A DNA stretch of 64,000 nt from Clavaria fumosa (taxonomy: Eukaryota > Basidiomycota > Agaricomycetes > Agaricales > Clavariaceae): NCBI GenBank assembly GCA_951802425.1, contig OX637795.1, positions 2,770,501 to 2,834,500 on the forward strand, in the 5' to 3' direction. Under the pieces are notes generated by a model, which saw only the letters and a list, made by a program, of their open reading frames with translations, ran no database searches and was not told the DNA's origin. A program made the translations under genes and the position numbers. Shown in pieces: positions 56,667-64,000 of this stretch. How positions within the stretch are numbered: the stretch's first letter is position 1; every line of letters starts with the position of its first letter.

Positions 56667-58699
56667 TGTTAGGGCCTGTCCCATCTCGTAAGTAATACCA
56701 AAGGTTGACTTGTTGGTGACCAGTCCTGGAAACTTGCTAAGACCAATCAACTGTTGAGCACAGTCGATAATGCTCAGTCCCGGAAGGTTGTGAGGACATC
56801 TGAGAAGATGTGAGAATGAGGAGAGACAAGTAGAGAGGAGGGAGACATCGCTGAGAAGGTCATGAAGTTGGTAGACGAAGTGTAGAGAGGGAAAAGGACA
56901 AGTTGAGAGAAATAGGTAACACTGAGAAGGTTGCGAAGTCGACCAACAAAGCGTGAAGGAAGAAATGGGTGAGGAGGGAGAAATAGACAATGTTGAAAGA
57001 GTCATGGGTAGTCGCGACAATGTTGAGAGGTGTGTCAGTGTAGGCTAGTGTTGCCACAGCTATGACTAGTAGCTGACTAATAGCCATAGCCTTAGCTGAT
57101 TGTAGCTGTAGCCTAGCTGGCAATCAGCTATGGCTATAAAGCAGCTATGACTATGGCTATTGATATTTCCATAGCTGATAGCTGCAGCTAAGCTATGGCT
57201 AGGTTTGATGTAAAGTTTCAAGTGAAATAAGTTGAAAATAGCACTTTATCTTTCAAATACTTCACTGTTAAATGCTCTATTATCTTGTTAGCCATGTTGT
57301 AACTCACCTTTTTATCCCTGCTGTGCTGACTTAATCATTCTTAGACTTGTTGCATATGTATGAACCAGCTTATGAACTGACAGTGACAGTGGTTGTAACT
57401 GGTGATAGTGGTGGCATTGCATTATTAGTCAAAGTAGCAGTACTGCAGTGTCATGGCCACCAGGGCATTACAGCAGTGAGAATGAACACATAATTATAAT
57501 ATAAGAGTTGGCAGCTAAGCCATGGCTATAGTCAGCTAAACTCACCAGCTGCAGCTATGACTACAGCTAAGACAAATTGAGACCAGCTAGAGTAGTCAGT
57601 AGCTGCAGCTGGTCTAGCTGGCTCATGACTAGTCTAGCTGTGGCAACACTAGTGTAGGCAATAACTTTGCCAACCAACAAGAGAACCTACAGGGTTCGAA
57701 GGAATCAGTATCAAGATGAATAGGAGAGAATACTTAAGCACGTGAGTTTATACAAGTGTGGAGAATGAGTTAGAATAGAGTAGAAGTGTCTTGACAATCT
57801 TGAGGTCACCAAGAGAGACAAGACCTATCAATCGTGATGGTTCCAAGCTCAAAGGGCATAATAGCCTCAAGCTTAAACCAAAGTGCGTCAATATCAAGTC
57901 TACAGTACAAGAAGTACATGCGAGACTTATATACATGTGTACAGAAGAGTATAATGAAAAAGGAAAAGTACAGAGGTCGCCAGGCAACAGAACTATAGTA
58001 GTGTGGGGTATGTTTAGTCGTATAGCAACTATGTGTGTGCTCTACTAAGGTTGTGAGGGGTTAGGAATGCATAGGTAAGGTCGTGAGCATGACCAGTCAC
58101 AGGTTGCGACCTGGTTAAATAATCATATATGTAACTATAACTACAGGAGGATTCTCAGATCATATGTAATGTAGTTATAGACGACTGAGGAGAGGAAGGA
58201 GAGCATAATTTGAAGGATATATGCAGCTGACTGTTGGTGGTGCATTTGAGTGTTAAGGTCACAAGGTCATAGGAGCAGTCACGTGGGTGATGGTGGTGAC
58301 ACAGGTAATGCTAGTGACACAGGTGACCTTGGGCGGGAGGTCACATGGGTAACACTGGTAATGTGGGTAACGGCCGTAACACTGGTAACATGTTAATGCC
58401 GATAGCAGTAGCGCCAGGGGTGCCATGCAGCAAGTCACGTGCCAGCTGAAGAAGATGCGCAGGGGCATGTTGCGCATCAAGGTGGTGGGTTCAGGCAGAG
58501 TATATGCATGGGTGAGGTGGAGAGAGGTGTCACAAGTGTCATGTGAATGCGGGAAAGGTCGGGGAGGCTTCCGGAAGAGGATGTCGGGTTCTGGAAGTGT
58601 GTAGAGGAGCTTGCGAGGTTGTAGAGGGCTGTTGGGAGGAATCATTGAAGGTATTGGTAAAGGAGGCTTGGGCAAGGGAAAAATGAATGGGTCCTGACA
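56667..58699 (-). repeat. 5' LTR of element 3 (2033 bp including a MITE)
   Basis: Matches 47653-48988 from TGTTAGGGCCTGTCC to GGGTCCTGACA. Without the MITE and its duplicated target it is about 1419 bp. The extra length is mostly one block near 57775-57845 (AAGTGTCTTGACAATCTTGA and onward) missing from the other LTR. Confidence 0.88.
57046..57651. mobile_element. hAT-type MITE, copy B (606 bp)
   Basis: The same family as copy A: TIRs TAGTGTTGCCACAGCTA and, at the other end, TAGTGTTGCCACAGCTAGAC in reverse. The 8-bp duplication GTGTAGGC (57038-57045 and 57652-57659) is perfect. The sister LTR at about 48015-48030 has a single GTGTAGGC and no insert, which proves mobility after the element 3 LTRs were formed. 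Confidence 0.93.
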
Positions 58700-58806
58700 C
58701 TCCCCTCTGAATTGCCCAATGGAAGGCCGCGCAAGAGAGTAAAAGGGGGGTGACTTGTTGGAAGACATGAGAGGCGGGAAGGAAGTCAAGTTTGTGGGGG
58801 CCCCAG

Positions 58807-59124
58807 TGTTATGAAAACTGGTTATCAGTGTTGATCGGTTAAGATCCTATTGAGAGACAATGACAGCAACGGGGAGGAGTGAGGTCGAGTCGGTAGCGGT
58901 GGTGGTGACCAGAGAACAACTTTAGATAACCAGCTGGGGTATCTACTACAGCTGGTACTCTGCTTATATAATACTACAGTCATGTGATAGCTATTAATAA
59001 CTACCAATGGCGTATGTTACCTCAAAGTAATCACATGATGTTATTACTAAGGAGTCCAGTCTGATGACTAAAGAGAATTATGTAATGCTTATCTGATCGA
59101 TGGGTGAGATAACCCATTCCAACA
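58807..59124 (+). repeat. Solo LTR, copy 2 (318 bp), TSD CCCAG
   Basis: Starts TGTTATGAAAACTGG and ends CCCATTCCAACA, with a perfect 5-bp duplication CCCAG (58802-58806 and 59125-59129). It is the same family as 40197-40515, sharing TAACCAGCTGGGGTATCTAC and ATGACTAAAGAGAATT. Confidence 0.85.
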
Positions 59125-59329
59125 CCCAGCACATGGCAGAGATGGGGAGGGAGAAGCAGTACAAACCCTCCTTATATACCACAAAGGACGGATAAGAGCC
59201 AAGAGATAAGCAAGCAGCAGGGAAGAGCTGTCACACAGGAGCACATGATGGTTGAAGGAGCATGTGGAGATAAGCTGTGCCATGTGATGGACTGAGGAGT
59301 AGCACATGGGCCAATAAGAGAGAGGCGGA

Positions 59330-61182
59330 ATGGCTCGTCCTAAGGGCTCCCTCAATGAGAATGTCCTCCATGGTCATCAGAAGTCTCCCACTCCTCCTCC
59401 TCAGCCTCCTTCTCCTTCTCCTGCTAGCAGTGATGATGAGCTCCTGCTCACTGCTCCCATGGTCTCTGAACAGGAGCATGCTGATCTGGTCATGACTGGT
59501 CTCCAGTATCTTATGCATGATCAGACACATGATTTCCTTACCATGGATCAGGCTTGGGATTTTGCACTCCAGTCTGTTGAGCATGCATTCAAAACTGCTT
59601 CACATGATGGAGAGCCTAGTTCTTACCATGAGGCTATGCAGAGAACTGCGGAGGAGAGAACTCTGTGGCACAAGGCTGCTGTGGATGAAATCCAGGCCTT
59701 GGTGGACAATGGGACTTTTGAGCTTGTTAAGCTGCCCCCAGGGCAAAGAGCTATAGGCAGCCGATGGGTGTTCAAGGTCAAGAGGAATGCAGATGGGTCT
59801 GTGGAGTGCTACAAAGGTCATGTAGTTGCCAAGGGCTTCTCTCAGCGCCCAGGCTTTGATTTCACTGAAACCTTTGCTCCCACTCCCAAATGGGCTGCTC
59901 TCAGAGCCATTCTGGCACTGGCTGCTTTTGAGGACCTCCACCTTGAGAGTGTTGATATCATCTCCTCTGCATTCTTGAATGGAGATCTCAAGGAGGATGT
60001 CTTCATGCATCAGCCAGAGGGCTTTGTGGAGAAGGGCAAAGACTGGGTGTGGCATCTCAAGAAGTCTATCTATGGCTTAAAGCAGGCTGGGAGATGCTGG
60101 CACCAAAAGCTCAATCAGGTCCTTGAGAGCATGGGCTTCAAGAGGATCACTTGTGAGCACAGCATCTGGGTGACTAGCAGGGAGATGCAAGGGTCATTGT
60201 CCCAGTCTTTATAGATGACATGACCATTGCTGCTAAGTCTATGGAGACCATTGAGGAGATTAAGTCTGGTCTTAGGAAGCACTTCAAGCTTCGAGATCTA
60301 GGACCTACCTCATGGCTGCTGGGTGTGGAAATATCCAGAGACCGCCCCAAGCACTCCATTACACTCTCCCAAAACCAATACATCCATACCCTGCTTGAAC
60401 GCTTTGGACTGTCTGAGTGCACACCTGTCTCAACTCCCCTAGACCCTGGGACCAAGCTCAGTGCCTCTATGTCACCCACCACACCTGAGGAGACTGAGGA
60501 GATGTGCTCTGTGCCATACCTCCAGGCTGTGGGCTCCCTCATGTACCTGGCTGTTGCCACTTGTCCAGATATTGCCTATGCAGTGGGTGTTCTTGCAAGG
60601 TTTAGTAAGAACCCTGGTCTGGCTCATTGGAAGGCAGTGAAGCACCTGTTTCGCTACCTGAAAGGGACTATGGATCTGAAGCTTACCTATGCACCAGATC
60701 CTAGTTCACCTGAGCTGTTCACTACATTCAGTGATGCAGACCATGCAGGCAATCCTGACAATGGCAGGTCTACTGGGGGCTATATGGTGAAGATGGGCAC
60801 TGGAGCTATCAGCTGGTCCAGCAGACTACAGGGGATTGTTGCACTCTCTACCACAGAGGCAGAATATGTTGCTGCCACATCTGCTGGTCAAGAGATCCTC
60901 TGGTTGCGCAACCTGTTCCAGGAGATGGGATACCCTGTCTCAGGCTCATCCACCCTGTTGCTTGATAGTGCATCTGCCCTTGCTGTTGCTAAGAATCCTG
61001 AACATCATGGCAGGATGAAGCACCTGGATTTGCGCTTTTATTGGCTCAGAGATGAGGTTGATAAGGGAGCCATATCTCTGAAACATGTTGGGACTGCAGC
61101 TATGGCAGCAGACATCTTGACCAAGGCTCTTGGCAGAGTCAAGGTCATGGAGATGCTGGAGATGCTTGGATTGAAAAGATGA
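59330..61182 (+). pseudogene. Ty1/copia reverse transcriptase-RNase H, 5'-truncated and frameshifted
   Basis: The C-terminal half of a copia pol. RT begins with WHKAAVDEIQALVDNGTFEL and GSRWVFKVKRNADGSVE, then GFDFTETFAPTPKWAALR and SIYGLKQAGRCWHQKL. A one-base shift near 60190 separates the two frames just before the active site VPVFIDDMTIAAKS. RNase H follows: TFSDADHAGNPDNGRSTGGY, ALSTTEAEYVAA and the tail HVGTAAMAADILTKALGR. The stop is at 61180-61182. A short purine run (CAAGGGGG) and TGTGTTGAG directly after it suggest the start of a 3' LTR near 61207. No integrase or gag lies upstream. It may belong with the gag-protease fragment at 44132-47067, but LTR starts differ, so this is not shown. 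Confidence 0.88.
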
Positions 61183-61793
61183 GAGAGTTGCCTCATCAAG
61201 GGGGTGTGTTGAGTTCTATGATGATGAGGAACTCTGTTTACATAATAGATACCTATTCTGGACATTGTTTACCTCTATTTGGCCAAAAAGCGGCTGAAGA
61301 CCTGTGTCAGAGGCAATCAGTAGAGTTATCTCTTACTGAGTGCCTCTGGCCCAGGTATGTCATGTTTTGTACATTCCTATGCCTTGAATACATCTCTTAC
61401 TGAGTGCCTCTGGCCCAGCTAACACTTTGTTAGCTTCTGGTGACCCTCCCTGGGCACCATCTCGAGGTTTTGGCCTATCTGGCCTTCTCAGATCACTAGT
61501 AGTGCCATCATCTGTGATTGAGGAACAGAGCATAGAGGTTCCCAGACCAGAAATGGAATCCCCAGGAGAATGGAGGCCCGACCCAGACCCATTTAGGATT
61601 CGGACAACCCAAATCCCCACATCGACCCCAGCCCCAGACCCAGAGTTGAGAGATGACGGGAGAGGTGTTAGGTTGTAATGTGTCAACCAACAGTTCAGGG
61701 TGCCCCTCAATTGGGTGGGTTGGGCTTAGGAGGAGGAGGCACCAGTTCACTGAACTTGGGTACTTGACCAACACCCAACTTCCTATTGGATCA
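61183..61793. other. Region downstream of copia pol, probable 3' LTR start and no gene
   Basis: After the pol stop come a purine run and TGTGTTGAGTTCTATGATG, a likely LTR start whose partner is not in the window. The 27-bp stretch beginning ATCTCTTACTGAGTGCCTCT occurs twice (about 61329 and 61391). No gene is seen. Confidence 0.4.
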
Positions 61794-61866
61794 GACCATA
61801 TAGCTCAGTGGTTAAGAGCACCCATCATGAATCTGGGAGGTCCTGGGTTCAATTCCCTGTGTGGTC
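61794..61866 (+). ncRNA. tRNA-like sequence (tRNA pseudogene or SINE head)
   Basis: 73 nt fold as a near-complete cloverleaf: acceptor stem GACCATA with TGTGGTC (7 of 7 pairs including one G-T), D arm GCTC/GAGC, and a T arm CTGGG/CCCTG with loop TTCAATT. The A box TAGCTCAGTGG and B-box-like GGTTCAATTCC of a Pol III promoter are present. The anticodon arm is damaged (one mismatch, no U at position 33), so a working tRNA is unlikely. The ATCTGGGAGGTCCTGGGTTC part recalls elongator tRNA-Met. A tRNA-derived SINE is an alternative reading. Confidence 0.55.
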
Positions 61867-62475
61867 ACTTTTCTTACTTAACAGATTATGAGACCCGGTG
61901 CTTAAGGCCCATGTCTGCTGATGTAAGAAAGGTGCCTGAAGTCATGTGACCTTGTGAAGGTTGTGTTGTCATGTGACTTTGATTCACATGACCTTCCTTC
62001 ACATGGCCTGTAGCTGAGTTCTGTCATGTGAGACATATATTACTGTGTCCTGATCTGATGTTTACTGTAATGGATCAGGTTCCTGAGCCTCCGCTCATGC
62101 CATTCAACAGGACCCTACCCCGACCACCTCCCTTTCCCTTATCAATGATTCCACCCACCAATACAGTCACCAATACCGAAAATGTATCAGACTGGGTCTC
62201 ACACAACTTAAGCGTAAGGTCATGACGACAATACTAAGATAAGGGGAAAAGAGTACAAAAAAGGAAAAGCGAAAGTACTTATAGCGAACGCTTCGGCACT
62301 TGCCGGCGTTCCCACCCTCGGACCCTCGGATCACGTGATGCGCCCAGGCCCCAGGTCATGTGATCTTACATGATTACATAATCCGACCCAGCCACAGGTC
62401 ATGTGACCTTCCAACAACCCTCCCCAGTTTCTCCACAACTGCACTTTGGGATGGCTTACATAAGCGATCCTAACA
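61867..62475 (-). repeat. LTR region attached to element 5
   Basis: On the minus strand a purine tract (AAGAGGGGGGTGA) after the element 5 pol stop is followed by TGTTAGGATCGCTTATG at 62475, a probable LTR start. The LTR extends to the left over sequence rich in GTCATGTGAC/GTCACATGAC words. Its other end is not located, and 61867 is only a limit. Confidence 0.45.
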
Positions 62476-62486
62476 TCACCCCCCTC

Positions 62487-63806
62487 TTAAGGCTGGGCAT
62501 CCCGACCAGCTAGCTTGGCCTTGTCAGGGTGAGCAAGGAAGAAGTCCCGGAGAAGCAGTGCCACATTGGTGAGGTTCCGTCGTGGCTCCCAAGTGTTCTC
62601 CTCTACAGGGTATCCCAACCACTTCACCAGGTATCTCACTCCACGCCCCACCTTCTTAACATCAAGGATCGCCTCCACATCATACTCCAGGTGGTCATCA
62701 TCAATCGTAGGGGGCGGAGGGGGAGGCAGGTTCTGGGAAGGGAAGGAAGGGGGGTGGTATGGTGTCAACAGCAACTCATTGAAGACCCGATGGATGCGCC
62801 AGGCCCGAGGGAGCTTGAGGCGATACCCAGCAGGTCCCACCTTCTCCTCAACTGCAAAGGGGCCTGCTCTCTTGTTGTCAAGCTTTTTACAGGGCCGGTC
62901 CATCTTCAAGTTTCTAGTATCCAGCCAGACCAGATCTCCCTCAGAGTACTCCCGACTTGGGCGTTTCCCCTTATCGTAGCTCTTCTTCATCGCTGCCACT
63001 GCTTTCTCCATTGCCTCCTTGGCTGCTCTTCGGGACTCCGTGAGCTTAGCCATCCACTCGTCCGCCGCCGGGTTCACCTCAGAAGGTGGCCGGAGCCCCC
63101 CATTCCATGGGTGTCGTCCATAATCGAGGAAGAAAGGTGTCTGTCCTGTTGCTGAGTGCTCACGATTATTAAGAGCAAACTCCGCAGTGGACAACCATTC
63201 AGCCCAGTCATCCTGGAGATGGTCCACGTAAGCCCAGAGATAGATCTCCATCTCCTGGTTCGCCCGTTCCGTCTGTCCATCAGTCTGCGGATGAAAGGCA
63301 GTACTTGGATTTGCCTTTACCCAGATCATGGAGTAGAACTCCTTCATGAAGCGGGACACGAACTGGGACCCCCAGTCACTCACAACCTTGTGAGGGACTC
63401 CATGGTCACGAAACACTCGATCCCGGAGGAGACGCGCTGCTCCAAGTCCTGTGAGGTCGAGCCCGATCGCTTTGAGCAGTGTCCGTTTCGTGAATTTGTC
63501 GACAATAACAAGGATGGCATTATGTCCACGGGAGAGGGGGAGGGGACCAACTATGTCCCATGAGATCACTGACCAGGGACCATCGGGCACCAGATGGGGT
63601 GCAGTGGGGCAGCACGCTTGGTACGGTCGGGCTTCGTCCGCTGGCATGTCTCACACCCCTGGGCATACCGATCCGCATCTTTTACCATGTCCGGCCACCA
63701 ATAACCCTTCACTAGTGCTGCTCTCAACTTCCGGGGCCCAGGGTGTCCAGCAGCGGGGAGGTCATGCTCAAACTCGAGAACGGCCTCACGAGCTCCTAGT
63801 GTTGAA
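62487..63806 (-). pseudogene. Element 5: Ty3/gypsy integrase-chromodomain fragment
   Basis: An open minus frame of about 386 codons (63647-62487), with further integrase coding in another frame up to 63806 (EFEHDLPAAGHPG-like finger region). It carries SWDIVGPLPLSRGHNAILVI, SDWGSQFVSRFMKEF (Trp in place of the usual Arg), FHPQTDGQTERANQEMEIYL, a GPAGYRLKLPRAWRIHRVFN segment and the chromodomain [17 protein letters not shown]. It is close to element 1 over its whole length. The 5' part of the element is cut off by the family B repeat at 63807. Confidence 0.85.
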
Positions 63807-64000
63807 TGTGATAGCCCATCCTTCCTTCACATTAGTTTCACCTTCCTAAGTTGTATAGTTGCCCAGGGCTCTTTCCTTTCACCCTGAGGCATTATGTAAC
63901 TGTTGTTGCTTATGTAAGCATAGATACTTCGCCACAGAGTCCAGTTTCAGTCCCTCAGTGACTTGTACTGGACTCTAGGTGAGTGTCCCCTCATGTACTT
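63807..64000 (+). repeat. LTR-like repeat, family B, third copy, cut by the window edge
   Basis: Starts TGTGATAGCCCATCCTTCC and matches 42971 onward for the rest of the window (GAGGCATTATGTAACTGTTG, CGCCACAGAGTCCAGTTTCA). It interrupts the integrase of element 5, so it inserted later. Confidence 0.75.

Larger units (their letters stand above)
47653..58699 (-). mobile_element. Element 3: old minus-strand Ty3/gypsy chromovirus with an antisense gene
   Basis: An 11.0-kb element with LTRs at 47653-48988 and 56667-58699 and a perfect 5-bp duplication CTCCC (47648-47652 and 58700-58704). On the minus strand the order is 5' LTR, gag with CCHC, protease, RT, RNase H, integrase, chromodomain, antisense gene, polypurine tract (GAAGGGGGG), 3' LTR. 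gag and pol carry many stops and shifts. The right LTR holds a hAT MITE (57046-57651) and about 83 bp of extra sequence relative to the left one. Confidence 0.9.

Overview
The window reads as nuclear DNA from a filamentous basidiomycete, most likely an Agaricomycete. Short GT-AG introns of about 50 bp interrupt nearly every gene, the genes are closely packed, and the mobile DNA consists of chromodomain Ty3/gypsy elements, Ty1/copia remnants and hAT-type MITEs. There is no bacterial feature and no CRISPR array.

Region 1 (1-15298) is a conserved gene island. In order it holds a left-truncated gene of unknown function (-), a WDR59/Sea3 (Mtc5) GATOR2-SEACAT subunit (+), an SPX-RING ubiquitin ligase (-), a LanC-like protein (-), the INO80 subunit Ies6 (+), a 76-residue HVA/TUDOR-domain protein built from four tiny exons (+), the GINS subunit Psf1 (-) and Ula1, the regulatory half of the NEDD8 E1 (+). 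Psf1 and Ula1 start only 75 bp apart.

Region 2 (15755-64000) is a nest of transposons. Element 1 (15760-24123, TSD CTCAT) and element 2 (31313-38420, TSD TGTCC) are Ty3/gypsy chromoviruses. Element 3 (47653-58699, TSD CTCCC) is an older one on the minus strand. Element 4 (24276-28395) is a small LTR element with no gag or pol of its own. Element 5 (62475-63806) is an integrase-chromodomain fragment related to element 1. Between them lie copia gag-protease (44132-47067) and copia RT-RNase H (59330-61182) fragments, two solo LTRs with perfect TSDs, three hAT-type MITEs with 8-bp TSDs, a 2-kb near-perfect palindrome, a broken LINE-like ORF1, a JmjC-like pseudogene split by two insertions, and several minisatellites.

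The most unusual signal is that elements 3 and 4, whose LTRs I cannot relate to each other, both carry an antisense gene just inside the 3' LTR. Each such gene encodes a Zn2Cys6-spaced cysteine cluster plus coiled coil. Elements 1 and 2 also share an upstream ORF that stops 1-4 nt before the gag ATG, and element 2 has an intact extra ORF of 255 codons between pol and its 3' LTR. Many element ORFs are broken by TGA codons at positions where arginine is expected, which fits deamination of methylated CpG (CGA to TGA).

Exon borders are hand-read. Those supported by splice signals and family alignment from memory are stated as such; the rest are approximate.
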